Under the pieces are notes generated by a model. The model did no database searches. It saw nothing but the letters and a program-made list of their open reading frames with translations, and was not told the origin of the DNA. A DNA stretch of 64,000 nucleotides, from contig CM041083.1 in assembly GCA_023079485.1 (NCBI GenBank), positions 107,324,054 to 107,388,053 on the forward strand, in the 5' to 3' direction. Position numbers and translations under genes: made by a program. Below are positions 1 through 12,300 of the stretch, one piece after another (the stretch's first letter is position 1; each line of letters begins with the position of its first letter). This DNA comes from Archilochus colubris. Lineage: Eukaryota; Chordata; Aves; Apodiformes; Trochilidae.

Positions 1-2990
1 TGAAGAAGTGGCCCTTTCCCTAAGTGCCTTTGCTGCATTACAAATGTTCCTGAGCATCCCCTCCTGACCTATCCCACTCAGGAAGGATGTATTTATCCAC
101 CTAAATAAGCTCCGAAAGTTGCCTTAAACCCTTGGGGCTAGCTGAGACTGGCTCTGGCTAGATAAAACCCAGAAGTAGCAGAAGCTCTCGTGGACCAGAA
201 GGCAAAGGGTAAAAGGTGCAGCCTTGGGTACTACAGGTCTATTTGAGGTCCTACATCACTCCCTTCAAGCTGAGCTATTTCTGTTACCCTAAGAAAACTC
301 ATGAACAGCAGCAGTTTATTTCCAAATCTCAGTCACAGTTTTTCATTAAAGCTCCTAAAAGCTTTGTTTTCCTATTCAAGCTTCCAAGCTTCAGATTTCA
401 ACTAGTCACTTCTGAGTATTATGGGGTTTAAACAGGGAAAAAGGAAAAAGAAAAAAAATTTCTCCCTTAGCAGATGCAAATGCACCCATGCAGTTTACTC
501 TGCCAAATGCATTCCTTACATATAGAGGTAAAACATCTAGAATTATCTTTATGGAGTTTTCTCCACACGAATCTGCAATAAGGGAATTTCTCTTTGAAGG
601 GAGAAAGTTAACCACTGTGTTACATCTCTTGCAGATTAGCTTCTTGTGAGAAATTTGTTCATGCCTCAAATTCAAAAATTTTGGTGTCACAGACTCCTAA
701 ACATATTTGAGAGAGTCTAAAGTGCTCAATCACATCATCAGAAGTTGCTGCTTGTGTCAGTAAAAACCCAGACATCCAAACAGTGTCTCAGCCAAGTTGG
801 AATTAAGGTCAGATTTCAAACCACATGCAAGCACAAGTTTGTCTGAGCTTAGAACTTTTGTTTGAGCTCATCTTTTGATCATCCGGTAAGAGAGGAAAAT
901 GGAGGGATATGAAGCTCTTAAGTGTTAATGTTTGATGTAAAAAGCTTACTTTTTTCTTTGAAACTGATATTAAATGCTTAAATACAGAAATTTTATCTTT
1001 CAACTCTTTGAGAATAAAGTTAGTAGTGTAAATGCCACACCCAGTTCAAATTTTATTTCTAGATCAACCCACTGATAGTGAAAGCATTCAGGATCCTTTA
1101 ATTAATGTTGTAGCAAAATGTACTTAATTACTTCTTAAGCACTTGCATCTTCATAAAGGTGCCTTACATTGCATGTGTCATCATTAAATCCATTACCTAC
1201 ATATAAATATGTATCAAATTAAGACTGCATACATCTTCATCTCCTGCTTTGTCAATCACAAACGTCCTATTGAAATGCATAAAAAGTGCAGTTCTGGCTT
1301 ACTCACCAAACACTTGATTATTAAGCAAAATACATATTACAGGACAAAAACACAATAAAATAATAGATGGAAGTCCTCAGGATAGTAGATTATTACCAGA
1401 GTCAACAGAATTACTCCACTGGCGTGAGCTGTCTGACCCAATGACAGCTGTTATGACAGGCATCAGCAGATATAGGACAACATTAAAAGTATATCTTTTA
1501 GTACTAGAAGAACCTACTTACAAATGTTCTCTTCGGAGCTCATCTGGAATTAATAAGTGCTGATTTCATCACTCAAGTGATGATCAGGAGGCACTAAACC
1601 TGTTTTCTGGTGACAAGAAAATTCTCATCAAAAGATCTGAGCTGGTTGTCTTAAATGTAAATGCACATTAGCCTACAAGTGTAATGAATATCTGTGTTCA
1701 TCAGCACTGTTTCTTTTAGGTTCATCTGAAGTCAAAATAATAAAAGACTTGTTTAATTACATACAGCTTCCCATGTTCTGCTTCAAACTGAACAATCAAA
1801 AGAATATATAGAGGCAATGCTCTGCTCAGCTTGAAAAGTCATTGCATTCTTTTTTTCAGATACCAGTCACAAACACAGAAGGGGATCAAACCATGTACCT
1901 GTATCAAATTATCAATGAAATGGTACTATCCATTACTACTGTGTAAAGAAACAGAAAAGCTGTTTTGAACTGGACCTTCTTGGGCCACTTATTAACATTG
2001 TGACATGCACAATGTGAAAAGTAGGCTCCATGTTTTCAGGTGTGGAAAAAAAAATGCAGAGCTGCAAATACTGTTGAATTGTGCACAATGAAAAGATAGC
2101 CATCAGTTACTTATTCCACATTTTAAAACATCTTGCAAAAACAAAGCGGTCAGGACAATTTTTAAGGGCTGACTTTTGTGGGTGTGATGGAAGATCTAGG
2201 TAGGGATTCTTGATCCTCCAACAGGAAAGTGGGGATTACATATTTACATTGCCTGGCTTGTTTATATGTATTTTATATTAACACAGTACTTTAAAGTGCA
2301 TAAAGATAGATGGTCTGTCATGTATTTTATAGAAGAGTAGGTGTTACTTACAGCAGGAGGTGCCATAAAAGATGAACAATAGCAAGCACCAGAAAGCTAA
2401 TACATTCATGGCAGGGTCTGGTGAAGTGATTAAAAAAGGTATTATTCCATGAGCAGGATTCTGTGCCCTGCAGAAGAGATAAGATGGATACATCGACTCC
2501 ATAAGCAGCCTTGAAATCAATAGTCATTCATGGAGGCTTCTGGTGGGAGACGATGAAGATACTGAAAGTCAGATTGCTGGCAAATTCTCCATTCATTTTT
2601 CAGCAGCTGCTTCAGCCATGCTGCCAACTCCATGCTTCTCACCACTGTCCTAGAGCAGTTCTAATGAAGACTTTATCTTAAAGCAAATGCACTGCTCCCT
2701 TGGCACATCATGGGGATGCAATGGTGCTATGGGATTGCACATTTAGGGGAGTGTAATGATGCTATTGAACAGCACCTGCCTTCCTTCCAGCCCAACCAAA
2801 TGCTGCTCATCTTCCCTGAGAGACTCCTGACTGCTGTGGTTTCCATGCCATTCTTCATTTCCATAAAATGGTCAGGTTTTTCTTCTGGCTGTGCTCTAAA
2901 ATAATGCCCGTGCAATAGCATTTCCTGTAAGCATACTTGAGAGCAGAAATATATGGCAATAGTAAATAGCAAATGAAGAAAATCTGTTCC
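1..2990. other. Non-coding flank downstream of CLDN17
   Basis: AT-rich sequence with only short open frames that lack family resemblance. No repeat family was recognised. In mammals GRIK1 lies further out on this side, but no GRIK1-like exon was recognised here. Confidence 0.6.
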
Positions 2991-3008
2991 TCCATTACAG
3001 ACACAGAG

Positions 3009-3014
3009 TTTAAT
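3009..3014 (-). terminator. CLDN17 poly(A) signal candidate (ATTAAA)
   Basis: TTTAAT on the plus strand gives the common variant ATTAAA on the minus strand, about 60 nt after the stop. No canonical AATAAA occurs on this strand until near 1050, so the transcript either uses this variant or has a 3' UTR of about 2 kb. Confidence 0.4.
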
Positions 3015-3074
3015 TAGACACTGGAGTCAATCAGTACATTTTGATACTCTAAGCAGAAAGATCACAAACAGCAG

Positions 3075-3743
3075 CTACACATAAGCTTGCACACTTCGGG
3101 ATGTTCCTCCTGCAGGGTCAGGTTTGTGCAATCTATGATGGAAAATCAAAGGATACCTGGATTTTAAGGATGTATCAGACCAGCACCAGAAGACACAGTA
3201 CATTACTCCCGCAGCAAAGAGAAGTGCAGCGCTTGCCCAGCCAACATAGAGAGCAGCTCCCAGTTCTCGTTTCAGTGGCACAGGGACTTTTGGATCATAG
3301 AAGTCATGAATGATGCTACCTCCACTCCAGGACACTGGGATCAAAACGAGGATGCCAGTCAGGAGGAGGGCAATTCCAGCTGCCAGAATGAAGATACTTA
3401 CGCCCTGGGGATCCTCCTTGGTCCTGTGGGTGTACTTCACACCAACAATGGCCGTCAAAAAGGAAATGATTGACAGCACCACTGCAATGCACATCAGGAT
3501 TCTCAACACCTCCAAGGGTCTGGGGAGAGCCAAGAAAGAGTCATAGAATTTGCATTGCAGCCTGATGCCCATCTGACTGACGCAGTCCATCCACAATCCT
3601 TCCCACATGGTCTCAAACACTATGATGTTGCTATCAATGTGGGCAGAAACCCTCCACTGTGGCATAACTGTGGCTGCCAAGGTCCCAAGCATGCCAATAC
3701 CTCCAAATATTAGACCAGTGATCTGTAACACACAGCAAGCCAT
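3075..3743 (-). CDS. CLDN17: Claudin-17, single-exon tight-junction protein
   Basis: Claudin-17 is a four-span tight-junction strand protein; the mammalian protein forms a paracellular anion-selective channel, mainly in kidney epithelium. The 222-residue frame is complete and intronless, as in mammals (about 224 aa). Visible claudin hallmarks are Trp30 in MPQWRVSA, the GLW motif at 49-51, and the Cys54/Cys64 pair of the first extracellular loop. Membrane spans lie near 8-27, 82-101, 117-137 and 164-186. The second loop carries the DFYDP and KRELGAALY motifs, and the tail ends in QAYV, a PDZ ligand for ZO proteins. The ATG has A at -3 and G at +4. Lys65, the residue I recall as the anion-selectivity determinant, is present, but position 56 is Ser and 59 is Gly where I recall Arg in mammals. 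Assignment as 17 rather than 8 rests on the LQCKFY motif, GAALYVGWASAA, and its place beside CLDN8. Coding identity is certain at family level; the orthologue call is strong. Confidence 0.95.
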   Translation of the reverse strand: MACCVLQITGLIFGGIGMLGTLAATVMPQWRVSAHIDSNIIVFETMWEGLWMDCVSQMGIRLQCKFYDSFLALPRPLEVLRILMCIAVVLSIISFLTAIVGVKYTHRTKEDPQGVSIFILAAGIALLLTGILVLIPVSWSGGSIIHDFYDPKVPVPLKRELGAALYVGWASAALLFAAGVMYCVFWCWSDTSLKSRYPLIFHHRLHKPDPAGGTSRSVQAYV

Positions 3744-3961
3744 GCTTCTTCTGAAAAAGACACCTCAAATGAGGTGACCTAGAAAGTCTTCCAAAATCAC
3801 TTGTTCACCAAAGAATTATAAAGCATGAGAAGGAATATTTTCTCCAGTAGTTTCTTCATACAGCAAGTTGTTGGTATATTTTAAAAGCAGCTCTCTCCAG
3901 CCAAGGTTCAGACAGGTGGAAATCCATTTCTGACTGGCTAGAAGAACCTGCTATTTATTTG

Positions 3962-3970
3962 CTTTTAAAT
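3962..3970 (-). promoter_or_regulatory. CLDN17 TATA-like element candidate
   Basis: The minus strand reads ATTTAAAAG, a weak TATA variant about 220 bp upstream of the CLDN17 ATG, a spacing close to that of the CLDN8 TATA box. A second A/T-rich candidate, TTTATAAT, lies at 3813-3820 and would leave only a short leader. Neither is decisive. Confidence 0.35.
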
Positions 3971-6900
3971 CCTCTTTGACTACAGTGCCTACCCATCAAG
4001 CCTGACAAGTTCCAAGCCAATGGGAAACTAGGAGGGGTGTGTCAGAGTTGATTTTACTGCATCTCATAGTATGTCTGTAGTGATGCTATAATTAAGTGAG
4101 TGTCAGTGATTCAATTAAAGTCATCTAATTGCTGGGCAAATAATTTCTTAACTGCAAGATTTCAGCTATGTTGAAATTTAGTGCAGAAAGTCTGAACTTG
4201 TATCTGTTAAAATAGGTCATAAAAGTTGTTCTCACAACAAAAGCTAAACTTGGACTCAAAGTGGGACTTACTTTTAAGTGCTACATCCTTGGGAAAATAT
4301 ATTTTTATTTTATTTTATTTTTTTTAAATCAAGCTAGAAGGCACTTGGTGTAGTGCCTTAATGCAGATTCCTAGTTTTGTTCAAATGCAAAAAATATAAA
4401 CATGATATTAGACAGGTACAGGAAAGTCAAGTATTACAATCAACATCAAAGCTTCACTCCACCAGATGCATAATTCGCAAGGACTACAAAGAAAATATCT
4501 GGCAGAGTTTCACAGCTTCTGCTTTTGAATCCCCAAGGAAGGTTGCTGTTAGGAAATAATCCTCTATGAGACTCTATTCCCATTAGAAGAATACTGTTGT
4601 CATTTTTTTCCGTGCTAATAATCTTCTCCAGGTAACATTAGGAGGGACTGGGGGGAAACTGTCTAACATGAAAAGGATGAGCTTTTTTCTTTCAGTGTAC
4701 AATGCACCTTGAAAGAAGTCAGAGATCCCTCCCACAAGTGTGTATCTCAGTCTGCACAGATAGCTACAAGCCTGGACAAAAATGCATTCCAAAGACTGAA
4801 TTGCCTTCGGCAGGTTAGGAATAACTGCTGCACTATGGGATTTTTTACTTTCTTTTCCCTACTTGAGGATAACTCATGGGTGTTGCTGAAATGGATGTAT
4901 TTCTGGTTACTCCAGCTCTGATGGATCTAATTAAAAAAAAAAAAAAAAAAAAGTTATCTAACTAAGGCAATCATGACTCCTAGAAGCACTGTTGAAGAAA
5001 GTCATATTCTTCAATTCCTTGTGATTTGTAATGCTGTATGCTGTATGCTCTTTTGTCTTTGGGAATATCAGACATTGTCTTATATTGAATGAATTTAGCT
5101 AAGGCCTTAGGTGCCTAAACAACATATTCAAAGCCAAAGCTAAAACCCATGAAAGCCAAATTCTAAAAAAGCCCATCTAAATAACTCATACCCCACAAAA
5201 TCCTCTCCAGTGCTAGACACTACAAGTTATATAGTATAATATTAAATGTCCATGTGGAAAATACAAGAGGTCAGGGCAATTAATTTTTGCCTGTATGTCT
5301 GCCAGCAGGAAACTAGAGAGAAACAATGTCTTCAGCTAAGATGTGAAATGTAACCTTTAAAAACTAAATACATTGTCAGATTTGTTCTTATAGAGAGATT
5401 AATAATACATCACTCTTCTGCAGACATAAAAAAAGAATCCTGTGATGCAGAAAAGTTAAGGTACTTTGTTTGATGCCACAAAGGAGGTAGCAGAGGTGAA
5501 ATCAGAATTCATAGCTTTTGAAAAGAAACTCCTTTCTCTGGCAGGAGACTGCTCCCATAGAAGAAGGCTGCACACAAGACCTGTGTTATTTGAGTACAGT
5601 TTCCATTCATCTTGTAGGATTTTTTTACCTGAATTCTGGATTCTTAGAACCGCTTTTTTATTTCTTATTTTAATTTTTTTTTTTTAAATCTACTTATGGA
5701 AAAGACCTCTCAAAACTAGCATTTAAATATAGTTTTTTTCTACAGAAGAACTCTTTTTCTAACATTTTCAGACACGCAACTCCTGAAGGTATACACCTCT
5801 GCAGAACAGACCATGCCTAATGCCCTGAATCTGTTTAGGTGACTGCCTTATCTAGCAGGATTGCTCTGAAATACTTCTTCCTTACATGATTCTGGGAGGG
5901 TCAGCCACTAAGGTCATGCACCCTCAGTGACAGCTAGGGCATGGCTTGTATAGCAGATGAACTGCTCACAGAGATACTATTAAAGTGCTTCATGTGCTGC
6001 TTATGTAGCAATACATCCAGAGAGTGCTAAATGGTTGAGCAGCTTTTTGATCTTTAATAGGAAGCAGGACCCATGGTGAGTGACATCCAGCTTTGGTGTA
6101 GGCGAAAGAGAGGAACGCCCAAGCCACGCTGCTGCACCTGCTGTCCAGTGGCAGGATGGCTCTTGTTACTGGGACCTGATGGGAAGGAAGCAGGAAAGGA
6201 AAACCAGGAAGTGGCAGTTTCGAGACTTGAAGTAAATTTCAGAAATGAAAAATTAAGTACAGGAGCCAGCTTGGAAAAAAGTCAAGGAACACTACGAATA
6301 TCCTCCAAACTCATGAGAAATGAAAAATGTCATCAACCTCTTAGATGTCAATGAGTCCCTGGCTTTGCTAACCACTGGGAGACTTATCTTTTGCAGAAAA
6401 GTCCTATGTCTGAATCAACCTGCAGGGATTATGTACTAGTATACCCTAGAGAACTGTACCTCTTTAGAGGCTCACCTCACCTCTCAGAAAGAAATGCTTA
6501 GTTTTCTAAGTTGCTTCAAAATCACCCTGAACAGCAGACAGATATTCAAGTATAAATTAAATACAAGCTTATGTGGTTGGCATGGCAGATACAATGACTT
6601 TCTTGTCAAGTGGGAAGAAATAAAAGGAAAACTCCACTTATATCTGACTAAACTTCAGAAATCTCATTGTCTGTATCACCTACATGTTATGCTATTTGGA
6701 TGCTCACCTGCCTCAAGGTGACAATATCCGTTCTTATGCAAACATGTCCACCCCAAAATTTGCCTTCAAAGAGGAAAATAGGCAACTGAGGAAGCATGTA
6801 GCCTTTACATTTAATCTTTCCCTGGATCTCATTTTAAATTTATATTTTTTCTTTCCTTCCAAACAGGATGTTCATTTCAATCTTTTTGTGGGGCAATACC

Positions 6901-9337
6901 TTCCATTGCCTCCTCAGCTTTTAAAATGCAGATGCCCCATGATAAGGAGGAAGTAGAGCACCTCCAGTCCACATGATTAGCAGAATCTGTCAATGGGTCC
7001 CACTGCTTCATTAATTATAGGCATCAATAATGTAAACATTTAACTGCCTGCCAGAAAGCAGGCTTCATTCCTCTTTGTGTATCTGCTGTGTATATTGAAT
7101 TTTAGAGTCCTTGTACATACACATGCACCTATATATAGACAAAGAGACTTTAATCAATGTGCACCCATAATGGGCAGGGTTCATTATGAACTCTCCTTAA
7201 GAACAGATAGGTTAGTTATGCTACAGGCTAATGAGCTATATTTAAGGTTCAGTAACACTTTTGGAACAGGTAAATAATCAGATTTAACAAAAGCCTGATT
7301 TAGACAAGTGGTTACCAAGAGTTACAGTCAAGTCTCTTAACTTCCCAGAGGCTGCAGCTACCCCACTAAGGCTGCAAAGCTGCCCAGACACCTGCAGAGT
7401 CTGGGAATGGGGAGTCCAGCAGGCTGCAGCTCTGCAGTCACCCTGTCCCCTTGGTCAGAGATGCTGGGTGAAGTCATGCAGGCCCAGCTCAGCCTCCACC
7501 TGTAAAACCTGCTTTCAGCAGACAAAAGATATGGGTAGGATTGTCTGCAGATCATTTGTTTTGGAAACACCAGTCAATGGTGTCAGTTCCTCCCTACCTG
7601 TGGCATCCACTAGCCCATTCATTACCTGATGTGGCAACTATTTTGATTTCAACTATTTACAAGGTTGATCAATGAAATCAGAGTTGAGTTAATGGTTCCA
7701 CTATGTTGTATGATATTTTGATTGACAACTCTATTTGAGGCTATTGGGGAAGCAAAAGATTACTTTGATTCTGTTTTAATGGAGGAAGATGAAATTAAGC
7801 CAATAGAGGATTTTTTGTTTGTGCTAACTTTAATATTGTTTTCTGCACATACATTAAAAGATGAAGGCACATCTCCATCCCCCTCTCTTCAAGCCTGGAA
7901 CATTTTAGAGTAAGAGGAATATCTGCTCAGTGGAGCTCATAGAGGGATTTCCCCCAGACAAATAACAGGAGTTGTATTTGGATGCTGACCTCTATAGAGC
8001 CCTAGCTATGAGGCACCCATGACTGACAATTGAACTGTAAAGAAGTAATATTTATTTTCCATCATCTTCATCAGCATGCCTGGAATTCACAGCCTGAAAA
8101 AACTGCCATACTCTTAATGATATTTCACATCTGAGGAAACATGTCTCCTGGACATTGTGAATGAACTCAAGTTCAGTGTAATAAAACCCTACAGTAATAA
8201 AATATTAAATACCCCTTTGAGGATTTAATCCATCTAAACTGCTTCAGGCTTTTACAAGGTATTTTTCACCTCAGTACTTGCATAAAGGGAGCATCCATCC
8301 TGATAGAAATTGAACCTGCCAGAAAATATGCTATCCTACTTTGCTATTTAATGACAGGACCACAAAGCATACCTTTAGAAAATATTTGGGGGCATTTGAT
8401 TGTGCAGTTTACATTAAGATGTTGGAAATATAACAATGGCAAATTCCCAAGGCGGTATTGATTTTTTTTCATAAGAGTTAGCAGCAGGGTATACAGTTGG
8501 GCTATTACTGGATGCAACACAGGAGAACTCCTTTATTTAAACGATTTACTGTGATGGGATAGAAGAGAGAGAGGAGAAGGCATTTTGTGTCAGTGATGGC
8601 CTAAAGAGAGATGAAAGGCAATGCTTGTAGAAAGAGGTAATAGCTTTTGTTTGACTACTTGATACTGTTAGAAACAAACTCTTAGGTTGAGAATACCAAG
8701 TAGAGGTTCCTTTTGGAGGTCAGGATAACAATTCACCCTTGAATTAGCTTTCCATTAAGTAAGAAGTACATGTAAGTAAGTTAGTAAGTAAGTTTTAAAC
8801 TTGGAAGAACAGAGTGATGGTTTTTTCCCCATATTTCTGTGTCATAATTTGGGTTCCCCCCTGTCAAGTCCTATACCACTCATTTTTCATCCTTTTCCAA
8901 ACCTCACTGGATGTCAGTAACTACACTGTTAATTTCCACCTCCAAAATAAACCCCAGCAGCATGAGCTCCACCATCACTAGCTTCAACCTTGTGCCCTCA
9001 AGAACACCCCTAGATGTATCATCTCAGCACACAGCAAGATCAGCCTCTAGTCCCACACTCTCCACTTTCTCTCTTTTTACCCAGGTCCTGAGTTCTTCAT
9101 CAAACCTCTGTGTTTCTAGCAAGGATGTTCCATTAGTGCTCTTTCCTTAGGATTGGGATTCACCTATCCCCCAGGACATCCTGGCTGATTTCCCTGGATG
9201 ACAAGCTGGACAACCCCTAAAAAAGCAGTCTAGCCCCTGCCTGTTTAGCCTGCATAGCTGGCAGAGTTCATCTCCCAACTTACTTGTGGTCTCCTTTAAA
9301 CAGAGGGAGAGGAGAAGATATGGAAGAGAAGGGAAGC

Positions 9338-9390
9338 CTCACACACAAGAACCTCTTGTTGTTGTGTGCACTCACACACAAGAACCTCTT
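9338..9390 (+). repeat. 20-bp exact direct repeat
   Basis: CTCACACACAAGAACCTCTT occurs at 9338-9357 and again at 9371-9390, start to start 33 bp, separated by 13 bp of T/G-rich sequence. It looks like a small local duplication. Confidence 0.85.
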
Positions 9391-12300
9391 CCTAGAAGTC
9401 ATAAATCACTTCGGATTTGTGCTGTGCTGGCACAGGGACCAAAGCAGGAGTATTTCACAGGAAGCAATTAATTTTTGTCACTTGCTCTCAGGATACCCTC
9501 TCTAGAATCATGAATCATGGCAGCATCAGATGGGTGTTATCACTGTCACTGGAATTTTGGAAGCTGATGTGTCTCTGCACAGTGGCAGTCCACAGCCTCA
9601 AAGGGCACAAATGATTCACCAGTGTGAGCACTCTACTTCCCCTGAGAGGCAATCCAGTGTTGTTCCTAATTGCAGAGTACTATGTAGGCAGTCAAAATAC
9701 AAACTTCTTTGTCTGTGATCAAGCAGCAGCTGCTTTCATTCCATATCTGAAATGTGTAGTATAGCACAAAATGCAATATCTAAGAAGGAGGAATGCCTAA
9801 TAACTATTTCTGTCAGCTATGGGTTAGGAGTTAATGGTCTGGAAGTTAGGTAAAAGAAAGGAAAAAAAGATAGAAAACGATATGGTAGGTGCAGACTGAC
9901 TTAAATAGAAGTATAAAATGACAGAGGGAATGCCCTCATCAAATCTGATGCTTTTATATTGGAATGGAACAGTGCTCACATTGTGAAGCAACAAACAGTA
10001 TATGAAGAATCATTGCTAGAGGATCTGTATGTCTGCAGAAGACCATTGCCAATGAGGTGAAAGTGCCCGGAGCATTGAGAGAGAACAACTCCTCTGATCT
10101 TGATCCTGTTATTCTTTATCAATTAGACTGAACAGCATAGGGACATGAATGTGGTAGAAGGTATTTGATAAAAGAACAGAAAAAATAGTCAACAGCAAAG
10201 AAAAAATATCCAAGAGATCAGAAAAATTAAGGGAAAAAAGAGACTCAAGGGAGTCTCAGCTTTTCAAAAAGTAGATTAATAAAAAGTGCTATAGGCATAC
10301 AAATAATACAGCACAGCAAGGGAAGAGGCACGCTAGGCTGTGAGAATGAGTCTAAGAAAGGTACTTAGCCCTCCTTTTCTTTGAATTTAAGTAATAACGA
10401 GGATATGAAAGGAGAGCACGACAGGATCACAATGCTGTATCCAAGGCAGATAAAACACTCAGAATCTTTATGAGCACATTTTCACTGAAGGAAACTTGGC
10501 ATGTGCAGTTCCAGATCTGGTAGCAAGGACCATTAGTGTATGTGTCAAATCTGGAGTGATACTTTGTGCCTGGAGAACAGTGAAAGTAAGGGAGTGAGTG
10601 GGGAGGCGGAAAGGTCTGTGCACAGCTAGAAACTCATTAGTCAGAATCTAGTCATATAAGATGATTTAAAATCCATTATGGAGAAAAGAATAAATACCTA
10701 GAAGTAAATGGAAAGTTAGATAAAATGCAGTATGGGATTAGCAAAAATACATTCAGTTTTTGTTTGGTAACATTTTCTAGAAAATAAAAAATGAAATATC
10801 TAATTCATTTTGGACCTTATTAAAGCATCAGACACAGCGATGGGAAATTAACAGAGGCATGAAAGGGATAGAGGAGATAAAAAATAATGCAATGTGGATG
10901 AAGAATCTATGAGTGAATAAAACAACAGAAAGATATATCGAAAGGAGAACTCTTCTACTCCTATTTCCAGACATTGGTTTCTGCAGCTGTCCAAGCCACA
11001 GATTTCTCTGGGGTCTCATCCGATGACCTTCAGGGACTGAGCAAAACAGGAGAAGCTGCAGCAAGGAAATTTGCATTAAAGATCCTGTTGACCAATGTAC
11101 TGTCAATGACCAAGTCACAGAGCACAAGAAAGCTGGTGATCTTGAGGCCTGGAATAATAGAGGTGCAATGCATCTAATTACTTCAAACAAGGTATTTACT
11201 TGGTTTTGTGACTCTTTCACCCCATGCTATGATAACCTGCAATGGGTATATTCAGTGTGCTTAGTAATTGTTGGGCTTCCTCTGGGATTCTTTGTCAAGT
11301 TTTTGGCATCTAATGTAAAGAAAGATATGGAGCATCCAGAAACAACCTGAGGAAGTAAACAAGTATGGGAAGAAATTTAAGAAGTGTATCAGTGAGGAAA
11401 GAACTAAAGATAATTAAGCTAAGTAAGAGAGGTTCACAAGGTCAGATGGTATAACAGTCCTGAAATATGGAAAAAGCTGCCTGCTTTAAAGGAAAGTAGT
11501 AGTCTGTTTTCTCTGCCCGATACTGATGGGATAAGAACCAATGGAACAGCCTTAGCATGCAGTGGGGAGATTTAGTTTAAGTTTTGTATAATTTTTTTTA
11601 ATGATAATTATTATTAAGTATTGGAATAGATTGCTAAGGGCACTTCAGAGTAGCCACTTCTTGAAGTTTTTTATTGCACAAATGTCTCTCAGGAATAATT
11701 TTGGCATATGTATTCATTCAGAAGAGCAGTGGAGTAGTTAATAGATACGACCTTTTCTAAACTGAATGCCACTCACACTGTCTTCTCCTAATTATCTTCT
11801 TGGGCCCTACATGGACCATCTCCTGAAATGAACTGATGGTGCTGATGGGATTCTTGATGATAAAGTAATTGGCACCATCCTTCTGATTTATCAAGCAACA
11901 CATATTTAGGACTGCCAATGACTTAAAACCTCAGGTGTTGGATCCTTGCCAAGATTTTGCAGGGAGGTATTGTGGTTATCAAGACCCCAAGGTAGTGGGA
12001 TGACTGGGGAGACATGTTTATCAAGGGATTAGAGCTCATTGTTGCCAAGGGGTAGAGTTGCAAGCAAAGTCCAAGGGCTAGAAGCATCAAAAAGGCATGA
12101 TGGAGGTAGGTATCAGTTGAAGGGCTGAGTTCAGGGGCTCAACCCTGCTCTGCAAGGCAAGACTGGGGTAGTGGGCATGCTGCATGTCAAGACTTTAGGT
12201 ACTGGCCAAGACCTACACAGGGCTGGTGTTACCCAATGCTGCCCTTCTTCCAGCTCAGCCAGAAAGGAGATCTGTGCATCATGTTCAGAAAGACCACTGT

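Noticed and set aside
4933..4952. A20 run as the poly(A) tail of a retrocopy
   Set aside because: The sequence before it shows no gene-like frame or poly(A) signal at the right spacing, and no flanking target-site duplication was seen.
10828..11220. 130-codon minus frame and an overlapping plus frame as remnants of an old LINE
   Set aside because: No conserved reverse-transcriptase or endonuclease motif could be read, and a frame of this length is expected by chance.
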